Part shown: in pieces, positions 24,923-33,893 of the stretch
Position numbering within the stretch: position 1 is the first letter of the stretch
How the letters are laid out: each line of letters opens with the position of its first letter
Assembly: GCA_041908445.1 (NCBI GenBank)
Contig: JAYRFK010000043.1
Coordinates: 1-64,000, forward strand
From: JAEUJM01 sp041908445
Lineage (GTDB): Bacteria; Actinomycetota; Acidimicrobiia; Acidimicrobiales; DATDAH01
Reading direction: 5' to 3'
DNA: 64,000 nucleotides
Notes under the pieces: model-generated
Database searches by the model: none
What the model was told of the DNA's origin: nothing
What the model saw: only the letters and a program-made list of their open reading frames with translations
Program-made: the position numbers and the translations under genes

Positions 24923-26443
24923 TCAGCTCCCGAAGGCGGACAGGGCGCGCACGACCGCCCCGTCGGTGATGTCGAAGAGCAGGTTCGGGTAGAAGCCGAG
25001 CACGATCATCAGGATGATCATGGGCGCCCAGGCGACCAGCTCGTACGGGGTGGCGTCGGGGATCTCGTGGCCGGCCCACTCCTCCTTGGGCTCGCCGAAG
25101 GCGACCCGCTGGTACAGCCAGAGGAGGTAGCCGGCGGCCAGCACGGTGCCGAGGGCGGCGATGACCATGTAGACCCGGAAGACCGTGACGTCGAGGTCGG
25201 CGCCCGGCTGGTACGCCGACAGGATCGCCGGGAACTCGCCCCAGAAGCCGGCCAGGCCGGGCAGGCCGAGCGAGGCCATGACGGACAGGCCGAGCAGCCA
25301 GGCCATGTGCGGCGCCTGGATGAGCAGGCCGCCGAGGCGCTTGATCTCCAGGGTGTGGAACCGGTCCTTGGTGGAGCCGGCGATGAAGAAGAGCATGCCG
25401 GTGATGAGGCCGTGGGCGACCATGCCGAAGATGGCGGCGTTGAAGCCGAAGTCGGTCAGGGTGGCGATGCCGAGCATCACGAAGCCCATGTGGGCCACCG
25501 ACGAGAACGCGATGAGGCGCTTCATGTCGGTCTGGGCGAGGCAGCACAGGGCGCCGTAGATGATGCCGATCACCGCGAGCAGGCCGATCCAAGGGGCCCA
25601 CTCGGCGGCGGCGTCGGGCAGCGCCGGGATGGCGATGCGGATGAAGCCGTAGGTGCCGAGCTTCAGCAGCACGGCGGCCAGGATCACCGAGCCGACGGTG
25701 GGTGCCTCGGTGTGGGCGTCGGGCAGCCAGGTGTGGAACGGGAACATCGGCACCTTGATGCCGAAGCCGAGGAACATGCCGCCGAAGATGAGCAGGCCGG
25801 TGGTGCGGGCCAGTCCGCTGCCGGCGAGCTCGGCCAGCTCGGGGATCTGGAAGGTGCCGAGGAGGAAGTACAGCGCCAGGAACGACACCAGCATCAGCGC
25901 CGAGCCGAACAGCGTGAACAGGAAGAACTTGATCGACGCGTACTGGCGGTTCGGACCACCCCAGACGCCGATCATGAAGTACATCGGGAGTAGCACGACC
26001 TCGAAGAAGACGAAGAAGAGGATGAGGTCCTGGGCGCAGAACGTGCCGACCATCCCGGTCTCGAGGATCAGGATCAGGATCAGGAAGGCCTTGGGGTTGT
26101 GCGGCTCGGGGAAGTGCTTCCACGAGTAGATGACGCACAGCGGCACGACCAGCAGCGTCAGCGCCAGCAGCGGCAGCGACATGCCGTCGAGGGCCACGTG
26201 GTACCGCGAGTCGATCAGCGGGATCCAGGAGCGGTCGACCTGGAACTGGAGGATCCCGGTGCGGTCGTAGTCGAAGTTCGCCAGCAGGGCGACGCCCACG
26301 CCGGCGGTCGCCAGCGACGTGACCAGGGCGACGAGCTTGTGGGCCTCTTCGTCCTTCCGCGGGATGAGCAGCATGATCGCCACACCCACCAGCGGGAGGA
26401 AGATGGCCAGGGTCAGGCCCCAGCTATCGAGGAAATCGGACAT
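24923..26443 (-). CDS. nuoM: NADH-quinone oxidoreductase subunit M (11-gene set)
   Basis: A 506-residue antiporter-like membrane subunit. Conserved Glu lies in FFEVVLLPMYFMIGVWGG and Lys in IKVPMFPFHTWLPDAHTEAP, both needed for proton translocation. Length and topology (about 14 spans) are standard. It lies between nuoL (16 bp) and nuoN (4 bp). Confidence 0.96.
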   Translation of the reverse strand: MSDFLDSWGLTLAIFLPLVGVAIMLLIPRKDEEAHKLVALVTSLATAGVGVALLANFDYDRTGILQFQVDRSWIPLIDSRYHVALDGMSLPLLALTLLVVPLCVIYSWKHFPEPHNPKAFLILILILETGMVGTFCAQDLILFFVFFEVVLLPMYFMIGVWGGPNRQYASIKFFLFTLFGSALMLVSFLALYFLLGTFQIPELAELAGSGLARTTGLLIFGGMFLGFGIKVPMFPFHTWLPDAHTEAPTVGSVILAAVLLKLGTYGFIRIAIPALPDAAAEWAPWIGLLAVIGIIYGALCCLAQTDMKRLIAFSSVAHMGFVMLGIATLTDFGFNAAIFGMVAHGLITGMLFFIAGSTKDRFHTLEIKRLGGLLIQAPHMAWLLGLSVMASLGLPGLAGFWGEFPAILSAYQPGADLDVTVFRVYMVIAALGTVLAAGYLLWLYQRVAFGEPKEEWAGHEIPDATPYELVAWAPMIILMIVLGFYPNLLFDITDGAVVRALSAFGS

Positions 26444-26459
26444 CGGTTTGCCTCAGCTC

Positions 26460-28592
26460 CTAGACGATGATCACGAAGATGCCGGCGATCAGGACCACGC
26501 CGCCGAACAGCAGGGCGGCGTAGTTCGAGATCTTCCCGGTCTGGATGCCACGCAGCAGCTGGCCGGAACCCTCGGCCGCTTGGCCGGAGGCGTTCACGGT
26601 GCCGTCGATGGCGCCCTGGTCGATGAAGCGGTAGGTGACCCGGGCGACGGCCCGGGCACCGGTGGCGACGCCGTTCACGACGGCGTCGAGCACGTGCATG
26701 TTGATCCAGTAGGCGAGGCGGGCCAGCGGGCCCTTCACGCCCGCGACGATGCCCTTCTCGTACAGGTCGTCGAGGTAGTACTTGTTCTCGAGGAGCGTGT
26801 AGCCGGCCCGCGCCGCCTTGTTGCGCTCGGTGATGCCGTGCGGGCCCTTGTCCCGGAAGTACCACAGGTAGGCGAGGAAGATGCCCGTCGCCGCGAGCAG
26901 CGTCGAGACGATGGCCAGCGCCCACGAGAACTCGGGGTGCACGATCTCCTCGGGGAAGGCGAAGGTCGGCTCGACGTAGTGCTCGAACTTCAGCTCGATG
27001 CTGTCGGGGAAGATCGCGCCGGGCAGGTTGACCACGCCGATGAACAGGGCGAAGAAGGCCAGGATGCGCAGCGGCCAGAGCATCACCGCGGGCGACTCGT
27101 GGGGCGTGCCGTGGCCGCGGTACTCGCCGAAGAAGGTGAGGTAGATCGTCCGGGTCATGTAGGCCGCGGTCAGCAGCGCGGTGATCGCCCCGAAGACGAG
27201 GATCAGCGTGTAGCTCTGCGACTGGCCCTGCTGCGCACCGGCGAGGATCTCGTCCTTCGACCAGAAGCCGGCCAGCGGCGGGATGCCCGCCAGCGCGACG
27301 GACGAGATCAGGAAGGTGAGGAAGGTCGTGGGCATGTACTTGCGCAGGCCGCCCATGTCCTTCTTCATGTCGAACGAGTGGTGCGCGGCGTGGCTCACCG
27401 AGCCGGCGCCGAGGAACAGGCACGCCTTGAAGAAGGCGTGGGTGAAGAGGTGGAAGATGGCCGCGGTCCAGGCGCCGACGCCGAGGGCGGCGACCATGTA
27501 GCCGAGCTGGCTGATGGTCGAGTAGGCGAGCACCTTCTTGATGTCGCGCTGGACGAAGGCCAGGCAGGCGCCCATCAGGGCGGTGAAGCCACCGATGAAG
27601 GCCATGTAGTTGAGGCTGCCGTCGAAGATCGAGAAGCCCCGGTAGAACACCGGGTAGAGCCGGGCGATCAGGAACACGCCGGCCACGACCATGGTGGCGG
27701 CGTGGATCAGGGCGGACACCGGGGTGGGGCCGGCCATGGCGTCGGGGAGCCAGGTGTGCAGCGGGAACTGGCCCGACTTGGAGCTGACCGCGGCCATGAG
27801 GCACAGCGAGGCGATGAGCAGCGTGGAGTGGCCGATCGAGCCGTCGAGCGACGCCAGGTTGGTGTCGACGACGCCGAAGCTGCCCACCGCGAAGAACAGG
27901 ATGATCACGCCGATGATCAGGCCCATGTCACCGACGCGGTTGGTGAGGAAGGCCTTGAGGGCGGCGTCGCTGTTCTTCTTCTCCTCCCACCAGTGGCCGA
28001 TGAGGGCGAACGAGCAGACGCCGACGAGCTCCCAGCTGACCAGCATCTGGAGGGTGCTCTGGCTGATGACCAGCATGAGCATCGAGGCGCTGAACAGCGA
28101 GAGGAAGGCGTAGTAGTGGGTGAAGCGGCGGTCGCCCTTGACGTACTCCGTCGAGTAGATGTGCACCAGCAGCGAGATGGTGGTGACGGTGAAGAGCATC
28201 ACCGCCGAGAGGCCGTCCACGAGCGAGCCGGCGGTCAGGTGCAGGCCACCCGACTGCCACCAGGTGAAGCTGTGCTGGATGGGCTCGATCGCGGCGTGCC
28301 CGCCCTCCTCGGCGACGAAGGAGCCCACGAAGGCGCCGAGCGCGCCCTCGCCGTGCTCGCCGGCGGCGTTCACGTACTGGATCCACTGGACGAGCACCGC
28401 GACCGCACCGGCCCAGGCCAGGCCGAGCGCGGCGATGCCGATGCGCGAGCCGCCCTTGGGCATCCGCTTGCCGAAGCCCAGGATGAGCAGGAAGGAGACG
28501 AACGGGATCGCCGGGATCACCCAGGCGTGGTCGAGGAAGATCCCGACCGGGGTGTCATGGGCGGACTCGGCCGCCATGGTCAGCGCCAGCAT
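26460..28592 (-). CDS. nuoL: NADH-quinone oxidoreductase subunit L (11-gene set)
   Basis: A 710-residue subunit with about 16 spans including the C-terminal lateral helix that clamps the membrane arm. The core Glu is in SWELVGVCSFALIGHWWEEK and the core Lys in SSKSGQFPLHTWLPDAMAGP. It is longer than the paralogue at 42338-44320 (660 residues). It starts 1 bp after the nuoK stop. Confidence 0.96.
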   Translation of the reverse strand: MLALTMAAESAHDTPVGIFLDHAWVIPAIPFVSFLLILGFGKRMPKGGSRIGIAALGLAWAGAVAVLVQWIQYVNAAGEHGEGALGAFVGSFVAEEGGHAAIEPIQHSFTWWQSGGLHLTAGSLVDGLSAVMLFTVTTISLLVHIYSTEYVKGDRRFTHYYAFLSLFSASMLMLVISQSTLQMLVSWELVGVCSFALIGHWWEEKKNSDAALKAFLTNRVGDMGLIIGVIILFFAVGSFGVVDTNLASLDGSIGHSTLLIASLCLMAAVSSKSGQFPLHTWLPDAMAGPTPVSALIHAATMVVAGVFLIARLYPVFYRGFSIFDGSLNYMAFIGGFTALMGACLAFVQRDIKKVLAYSTISQLGYMVAALGVGAWTAAIFHLFTHAFFKACLFLGAGSVSHAAHHSFDMKKDMGGLRKYMPTTFLTFLISSVALAGIPPLAGFWSKDEILAGAQQGQSQSYTLILVFGAITALLTAAYMTRTIYLTFFGEYRGHGTPHESPAVMLWPLRILAFFALFIGVVNLPGAIFPDSIELKFEHYVEPTFAFPEEIVHPEFSWALAIVSTLLAATGIFLAYLWYFRDKGPHGITERNKAARAGYTLLENKYYLDDLYEKGIVAGVKGPLARLAYWINMHVLDAVVNGVATGARAVARVTYRFIDQGAIDGTVNASGQAAEGSGQLLRGIQTGKISNYAALLFGGVVLIAGIFVIIV

Positions 28593-28593
28593 G

Positions 28594-28893
28594 TCAACCC
28601 TTCATGACGTCGAGCTCTTCGAGGTCGACGCTCGCGCGGTTGCGGTAGATGAGCAGGATGATGGCCAGGCCCACGCCCACCTCGGCGGCGGCCACGGCGA
28701 TGACGAACAGGGCGAACACCTGGCCGCCGAGGTCACCGTTCATGGCGCCGAAGGCCACGAGGTTGATGTTGACCGCGTTGAGGATGAGCTCGATGGCCAT
28801 CAGGACCATCACCGCGTTGCGGCGGGCCAGCACGCCGTAGACGCCGATGCAGAACAGCACCGCGCCGAGCAGCAGGAACTCGTTCAGGAGCAT
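28594..28893 (-). CDS. nuoK: NADH-quinone oxidoreductase subunit K (11-gene set)
   Basis: A 99-residue, three-span subunit. Both functional Glu residues are present: VMVLMAIELILNAVNINLVA and VIAVAAAEVGVGLAIILLIY. The last residues extend to VDLEELDVMKG. Its start codon is adjacent to the nuoJ stop (shared base at 28893). Confidence 0.96.
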   Translation of the reverse strand: MLLNEFLLLGAVLFCIGVYGVLARRNAVMVLMAIELILNAVNINLVAFGAMNGDLGGQVFALFVIAVAAAEVGVGLAIILLIYRNRASVDLEELDVMKG

Positions 28894-29411
28894 CAGTCCC
28901 TCCTCGCGATGACGATGGCGCCGACGAGCGCGGCGAGCAGCAGCACCGACACCACCTCGAACGGGACGAGGTAGGTGCCGAAGATGGCGTCGCTCACCTG
29001 TGCGGTGGTGGTGACGGTGTCGGCGGGCAGCTCGCTGTCCTCGAAGCGGTCGATCAGCGTGTAGCCGATCACCGCCAGCAGGAGCACCGAGATGAGGCCG
29101 CCGACCCAGCGCTGGTCGTTGTCGAGGTCGGCCTCACCCCCGATGGGCGCCCGGGTGAGCATGATGCCGAACAGGAACAGCACGATGATGGCGCCGATGT
29201 AGACGAGGATCTGGGTGGTGCCCACGAACTCGGCGCCGAGGATGAAGTAGAGGCCGCCCACGCCGGCGAGCACGAGCACGAGGTACAGCGCGGCGTGCAC
29301 CACGTTGTTCGTGGTGACCACCCGCAGGGCGGACGCCACGATCACCAGGGCGATGATGCCGAAGGCGATGTTCTGGGCGACGTTGAGGTCGACCGCCAGG
29401 ATCGGGCTCAT
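28893..29411 (-). CDS. nuoJ: NADH-quinone oxidoreductase subunit J (11-gene set)
   Basis: A 172-residue, five-span subunit. The third helix with the pi-bulge region reads GTTQILVYIGAIIVLFLFGI. ATG 29409-29411 overlaps the nuoI stop by four bases and gives MSPILAVDLNVAQ. The family is variable but position between nuoI and nuoK settles the call. Confidence 0.94.
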   Translation of the reverse strand: MSPILAVDLNVAQNIAFGIIALVIVASALRVVTTNNVVHAALYLVLVLAGVGGLYFILGAEFVGTTQILVYIGAIIVLFLFGIMLTRAPIGGEADLDNDQRWVGGLISVLLLAVIGYTLIDRFEDSELPADTVTTTAQVSDAIFGTYLVPFEVVSVLLLAALVGAIVIARRD

Positions 29412-29896
29412 CGGGGGATCTTCTTCACTTTCTGCTCGGACCCGGCCTCGTAGGCCTCGTGGTCCGGGACGGTGAGCATCCACTCGCCCAGGCGCTCCTT
29501 GTCGTGCAGCAGGTCGGCGAGGCGGAACTCCGAGTACTCGAACTCCGGGCTCCAGAACAGGGCGTCGAACGGGCAGACCTCGACGCAGATGCCGCAGTAC
29601 ATGCACAGCGAGTAGTCGATGTCGAAGCGGTCGAGCGCGTTCTTCTGGCGGGGCTTGCCGCCCTCGCGCCGCGGTGGGGCGAGGTACTTGTGGCCCTCGA
29701 TGTAGATGCACCAGTCGGGGCACTCACGGGCGCACAGCATGCAGACCGTGCAGTTCTCCTCTTTCAGCGCGATCACGCCGCGGGCCCGTGGCGCCGGCGA
29801 CTCCTTCTCGTGGGGGTACTGCACCGTGACCGCGGGCTTGAGCATCGTCCGCAGGGTCACGGCGAGGCCCTTGACCAGGCCGGGGAGCTCGGGCAT
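29408..29896 (-). CDS. nuoI: NADH-quinone oxidoreductase subunit I, 2x[4Fe-4S] (11-gene set)
   Basis: A 162-residue peripheral subunit carrying clusters N6a and N6b. The two binding motifs are CTVCMLCARECPDWCI and CMYCGICVEVCPFDAL. The N-terminal amphipathic region (GLVKGLAVTLRTMLKPAVTV) anchors it at the membrane. Without NuoEFG in this operon, it and NuoB would be the only iron-sulfur carriers of the complex. Confidence 0.96.
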   Translation of the reverse strand: MPELPGLVKGLAVTLRTMLKPAVTVQYPHEKESPAPRARGVIALKEENCTVCMLCARECPDWCIYIEGHKYLAPPRREGGKPRQKNALDRFDIDYSLCMYCGICVEVCPFDALFWSPEFEYSEFRLADLLHDKERLGEWMLTVPDHEAYEAGSEQKVKKIPR

Positions 29897-30933
29897 CAGA
29901 GCACCACCTTCAAGACGCCGGTCGCCGCGATGTTGAGCAGGGCGAGGGGGATGAGGAACTTCCAGGCGAAGCGCTGGAGCTGGTCCTCACGGAACCGGGG
30001 GTAGGTGAACCGGAACCAGAAGATGAAGAAGGCCACGAGCATCACCTTGGCGAACAGCACGAGCGGCCCGAGGACGTTCATGATGTTGCTGTCGAGGTCG
30101 AAGCCCGGCAGCCACCAGCCCCCGAGGAACAGCGTGGCGGCGATGGCGGCGAAGGCGAACGCGGTGCCGAACTCGCCGATGAAGAAGAAGAGGAACCGGA
30201 AGCCCGTGTACTCGACCTGGTAGCCGCCGACGATCTCGGACTCGGCCACCGGCATGTCGAACGGGGTCTGGGTCAGCTCGGCCTGCACCGCGATCAGGAA
30301 GATGGCGAAGCCGACGAACTGGGTGAGGATGAACGGGTTCCCGAGGAAGTCCACGCCGAAGATCGAGCCGTTGGCCTGGGCGGCGACGATCCCCTGCAGG
30401 TTGAGGGTGCCGGCCTGGATGACCACGCCGACCACGGCGAGGACGAGGGGCAGCTCGTAGGCGATGAGCTGGCCGGCGGCGCGCAGGCCACCCATGAGGG
30501 AGTACTTGTTGGCCGACGCCCAGCCGGCCATGAGGATGCCGACCACGGACAGCGACGAGACCGCGAGGGCGAAGAAGATGCCGGTGTCGAGGTTCTCCAC
30601 GAACAGGTCGGGGCCGGCGGGCACCACCACGAAGAGCAGGAACGTCGACAGCACCACCACCAGCGGGGCGATGGCGAAGACGAAGCGGTCCGCCTTGTCG
30701 GGGAAGATGTCCTCCTTCTGGATGAACTTCACGCCGTCGGCCACGAGCTGGAGCACGCCGTGGGGGCCGGCCTCCATGGGGCCGAGCCGGCTCTGCATGT
30801 GGCTCATCATCTTCAGCAGGAAGACGTAGCCGAGGATCAGCGCCGACAGCGGGATGAACGACAGGACCACGATCACCTTGATGGTGGTGACCTGCCAGTA
30901 GGCCAGGTCGATGGCGAGGAGGGAGTTCGTCAT
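29896..30933 (-). CDS. nuoH: NADH-quinone oxidoreductase subunit H (11-gene set)
   Basis: A 345-residue, eight-span subunit forming the quinone tunnel with NuoB and NuoD. Conserved loops QSRLGPMEAGPHGVLQLVAD, ADRFVFAIAPLVVVLSTFL and FDMPVAESEIVGGYQVEYTG are present. It is about 50 residues shorter than the paralogue at 45872-47062, mostly at the C-terminus. Start and stop overlap its neighbours. Confidence 0.95.
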   Translation of the reverse strand: MTNSLLAIDLAYWQVTTIKVIVVLSFIPLSALILGYVFLLKMMSHMQSRLGPMEAGPHGVLQLVADGVKFIQKEDIFPDKADRFVFAIAPLVVVLSTFLLFVVVPAGPDLFVENLDTGIFFALAVSSLSVVGILMAGWASANKYSLMGGLRAAGQLIAYELPLVLAVVGVVIQAGTLNLQGIVAAQANGSIFGVDFLGNPFILTQFVGFAIFLIAVQAELTQTPFDMPVAESEIVGGYQVEYTGFRFLFFFIGEFGTAFAFAAIAATLFLGGWWLPGFDLDSNIMNVLGPLVLFAKVMLVAFFIFWFRFTYPRFREDQLQRFAWKFLIPLALLNIAATGVLKVVL

Positions 30934-32102
30934 CGATCGATGTCCCCCAGGATGAAGTACAGGCTGGCGAGGATGGTGATGACGTCGGGGACGTAGACGC
31001 CCTTCATCACCCAGGGCACGATCGAGATGTTGTTGAACGACGGCGTGCGGATCTTGACCCGGAACGGCACCAGGTCGCCCTTGGAGATGACGTAGTAGCC
31101 CATCTGGCCGAGGGGGTTCTCGGTGGCGACGTAGGCCTCGCCCGCCGGCACCTTGATGATGCGGGGGACCTTGGCCATGATCGGCCCCGACGGGATGCCG
31201 TCGAGGAGCTGGTCCACGATCCTGGTGGCTTCGCGGGTCTCCTGGAGGCGCACCCAGTAGCGGGCGAAGGAGTCACCGTCGGGGTGGGTCCAGACCTTCC
31301 AGTCGACCTCGTTCCAGACGAGGCCGCAGGGCCGGTCGCGGCGGAGGTCCCAGTCGACGCCGCTCGAGCGCAGGTTGGCGCCGGAGAGGCCGTAGGACAG
31401 GGCCACGTCGGCGGGGATCACGCCGATGCCGCGGGTGCGGGCCTGGAAGATCTCGTTGCCCATGATGAGGTCTTCCATCTCGTCGCAGAAGGTGCGGACC
31501 TTCTCCATGACGGCCTTGGTGTCGTCCACCCAGCCCTTGGGCAGGTCGTCCTTCAGGCCGCCGATGCGGTCGAAGTTCGGGTGGAAGCGCCCGCCGGTGA
31601 CGGCCTCGATCTGGTTGAGGACGTGCTCGCGGTCGCGGAAGGCGAAGAACACCGGGGTGAGGGCGCCGAGCTGGACGCCCATGTCACCGAGGAAGAGCAT
31701 GATGTTCGAGATCCGGGAGAGCTCGAACAGGATCGTGCGGATCCACTGGGCCCGGGGCGGTGCCTCGACCTCCATCAGCTTCTCGGCGGCGAGGATGAAC
31801 GGCACCTCGTTGGCGAAGCTGCCCAGCCAGTCGATGCGGTTGATCAGGGTGGTGACCTGGGGGTAGCTCCGGACCTCCGTGAGCTTCTCGTAGCCCCGGT
31901 GCATGTAGCCCATGATCGGGTTGGCCTCGATGACCTGCTCGCCGTCGAGCTTGGCGACGATGCGGAGCGTGCCGTGGGTGGCCGGGTGCTGCGGGCCCAT
32001 GTTGAGGGTCATGCCCTCGGTCTCGAGCTCGACGTTCACCCGGGCGTCGGCGGCCTGGCCGGCGATGTACGCCAGTTGCTGGCGGTCGGTGATCGCAGTC
32101 AC
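30930..32102 (-). CDS. nuoD: NADH-quinone oxidoreductase subunit D with altered quinone-site residues (11-gene set)
   Basis: A 390-residue subunit lining the quinone-reduction site. Overall identity is clear: MTLNMGPQHPATHGTLRIV, EAPPRAQWIRTILFELSRIS, FDRIGGLKDDLPKGW and the terminal YFILGDIDR. The quinone-binding His (T. thermophilus Nqo4 His38) is kept. However the Tyr corresponding to Nqo4 Tyr87 is Trp (NRIDWLGSF), the Asp139 equivalent is Gln (GVQLGALTP) and the His129 equivalent is Ile (SRISNIMLF). The 14-gene paralogue has all of these canonical residues. GTG 32102 overlaps the nuoC stop. Confidence 0.93.
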   Translation of the reverse strand: MTAITDRQQLAYIAGQAADARVNVELETEGMTLNMGPQHPATHGTLRIVAKLDGEQVIEANPIMGYMHRGYEKLTEVRSYPQVTTLINRIDWLGSFANEVPFILAAEKLMEVEAPPRAQWIRTILFELSRISNIMLFLGDMGVQLGALTPVFFAFRDREHVLNQIEAVTGGRFHPNFDRIGGLKDDLPKGWVDDTKAVMEKVRTFCDEMEDLIMGNEIFQARTRGIGVIPADVALSYGLSGANLRSSGVDWDLRRDRPCGLVWNEVDWKVWTHPDGDSFARYWVRLQETREATRIVDQLLDGIPSGPIMAKVPRIIKVPAGEAYVATENPLGQMGYYVISKGDLVPFRVKIRTPSFNNISIVPWVMKGVYVPDVITILASLYFILGDIDR

Positions 32103-32896
32103 TCTGCGGCCTCCTCGTCCTCGGACGCCTCTTCGCCGGGCATCGGCTCGACGTCGACGATGCCGGGCCAGGGCTTCACCCGCCGGGCCAGCAGCGGGAA
32201 GTCCTTGCGCAGCGGGTGGCCCTCGAAGTCGGAGGGCAGGTAGATGTAGCGCAGGTTCGGGTGGCCCACGAAGGTGAAGCCGTACATCTCGTAGGTCTCG
32301 CGCTCGTGCCAGTCGGCGCCGGCGTAGACCGGGGTCCACGAGTCGACCGTGGGGGCGTCGGTGTCGAGGTCGGCCTTGAAGGTGATGCCGTAGCCCTTGC
32401 CGGGGGCCTCGACCCGGGCGAACACTTGGAAGCGGCTCTCGCCCCCGGCGACGCCGGTGACGATGGCGCCGGGCTCCTTGGCGGCGGCGTCCGCGCCGGC
32501 GGCGGCGAGGTCCTCCTGGCTGTCCATGTCACGCCCGAAGGGCGAGGGCAGCCAGTCGATGCCCGAGAGGAAGTCGAAGTAGGTGCAGCCGCAGTCGTGC
32601 TTGGCCACCACCGCGGCCTCGCGCCAGGCCTCGGGCCGGACGCGGACCCAGAGGTCGTCGCCGGGGGCGAGGTGGTACTCGACGATGGCGTCGCCCAGCT
32701 CGGCCTGCAGGGTGGCGAGCACGCCCTCACGCAGCGGGTCGGGCTCGGCCGGGGGGGCGGCCTCCTCCTCGACCGCCGGGGCCTCCGCGGCGGGAGCTTC
32801 CTCGCCAGCGGGGGCGGCCTCGGTCGTCGGGGCCTCCTCGGCGGCAGGGGCCTCGTCGGTCGGCTCGGCCGGGGTGCCCTCGGGGGTGTCGGTCAT
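32099..32896 (-). CDS. nuoC: NADH-quinone oxidoreductase subunit C with acidic N-terminal extension (11-gene set)
   Basis: A 265-residue peripheral subunit. The core is normal: VRVRPEAWREAAVVAKHDCG, WTPVYAGADWHERETYEMYG, GHPNLRYIYLPSDFEGHPLR. The first 52 residues are a low-complexity Ala/Glu/Pro stretch (repeats of PAAE and EEAP), and the C-terminus is again acidic. These tails are probably disordered. The start ATG overlaps the nuoB stop by four bases. Confidence 0.94.
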   Translation of the reverse strand: MTDTPEGTPAEPTDEAPAAEEAPTTEAAPAGEEAPAAEAPAVEEEAAPPAEPDPLREGVLATLQAELGDAIVEYHLAPGDDLWVRVRPEAWREAAVVAKHDCGCTYFDFLSGIDWLPSPFGRDMDSQEDLAAAGADAAAKEPGAIVTGVAGGESRFQVFARVEAPGKGYGITFKADLDTDAPTVDSWTPVYAGADWHERETYEMYGFTFVGHPNLRYIYLPSDFEGHPLRKDFPLLARRVKPWPGIVDVEPMPGEEASEDEEAAE

Positions 32897-33408
32897 CGGG
32901 GCTCACCGCCGCCGACGACGATGGGCTCGCCCCGCCAGCGCTCGGCCATGTCCTCGTTCTTGATGCGCTCCTGCAGCAGCACCACGCCCTCGAGCAGGGC
33001 CTCGGGCCGCGGCGGGCAGCCGGGCACGAACACGTCGACCGGGATCATCTGGTCGACGCCCTTGGTGACCGAGTACGAGTCCCAGTACGGGCCGCCGCAG
33101 TTGGCGCACGAGCCCATCGAGATGACGTACTTCGGGTCGGGCATCTGCTCGTAGAGCCGCTTGATGGCGGGGGCCATCTTGTCGGTGACCGTGCCGGAGA
33201 TGACCACGAGGTCGGCCTGGCGGGGGCTGGCCGGGAAGGGGATCACGCCGAGGCGCATCACGTCGTAGCGGGGCGAGCCGAAGGCCGAGCCCATCTCGAT
33301 GGCGCAGCACGCCAGGCCCCACTGGAAGACCCAGAGGGAGTACGTGCGGCTGAGGTTCAGCAGGTAGGTGAGGGGCTTCGGCAGCTTCCCCGACTCGACT
33401 AGACCCAC
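32893..33408 (-). CDS. nuoB: NADH-quinone oxidoreductase subunit B (11-gene set)
   Basis: A 171-residue subunit carrying cluster N2, the electron donor to quinone. The tandem Cys is in WGLACCAIEMGSAFGSPRYD, with the other ligands in SMGSCANCGGPYWD and FVPGCPPRPEALLEG. GTG 33406-33408 (MGLVESGKLPKP) overlaps the nuoA stop by ten bases and gives the expected length. Confidence 0.95.
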   Translation of the reverse strand: MGLVESGKLPKPLTYLLNLSRTYSLWVFQWGLACCAIEMGSAFGSPRYDVMRLGVIPFPASPRQADLVVISGTVTDKMAPAIKRLYEQMPDPKYVISMGSCANCGGPYWDSYSVTKGVDQMIPVDVFVPGCPPRPEALLEGVVLLQERIKNEDMAERWRGEPIVVGGGEPR

Positions 33409-33764
33409 CGGAGCACTCCCTTTCGCCAGGCGTAGACGAGGCCCAGCGCCAGGATCACGATGAACACGAGCATCTCGACGAGGCCGAAGGTGCCGTAGGC
33501 CTCGAGCTGGGTGGCCCACGGGAAGATGAAGACCGCCTCGACGTCGAACATCACGAAGAGCAGGGCGAAGATGTAGTAGCGGATCTGGCTCTGGGACCAC
33601 CCGGTGCCGACCGCGTCCACACCGCTCTCGTAGGTGACGTACTTCGAGGGCTGCGGGCGGGTGGGGTGCAGCAGCTTCGAGACGCCGAGCATGGCCGCCA
33701 CCATGACCACGGCCGCCCCGGCGAACACCGCCACGGTGAGGTAGCTCCGGAGGTAGTCCGACAC
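33399..33764 (-). CDS. nuoA: NADH-quinone oxidoreductase subunit A (11-gene set)
   Basis: A 121-residue, three-span subunit. The family core reads YVTYESGVDAVGTGWSQSQI and FALLFVMFDVEAVFIFPWAT. It is the first gene of the 11-gene nuo operon. A CRP/GlxR-like dyad lies 14-29 bp upstream of its ATG, in the gap shared with the divergent peptide cassette. Confidence 0.96.
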   Translation of the reverse strand: MSDYLRSYLTVAVFAGAAVVMVAAMLGVSKLLHPTRPQPSKYVTYESGVDAVGTGWSQSQIRYYIFALLFVMFDVEAVFIFPWATQLEAYGTFGLVEMLVFIVILALGLVYAWRKGVLRWV

Positions 33765-33777
33765 GGTGGCGCAGCGT

Positions 33778-33793
33778 AGTGAACCCCTTCACA
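33778..33793. promoter_or_regulatory. CRP/GlxR-like site upstream of the 11-gene nuo operon
   Basis: AGTGA-ACCCCT-TCACA matches the TGTGA-N6-TCACA consensus with one mismatch. It sits between nuoA (minus strand, start 33764) and the divergent peptide gene (start 33894). A closer match is found upstream of the cytochrome bc/nuo unit at 60160. Its closeness to the nuoA start would fit repression or overlap with the core promoter. Confidence 0.45.
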
Positions 33794-33893
33794 TGGGGCC
33801 AAAGAGGGCCGAGGGGGGCCTTGCATCTCGGTGCATCTCACGCGACACTCGGCCCGCCTCCCCCTCGAACCCGCCTGCTGCAAGGAGGGTGCC

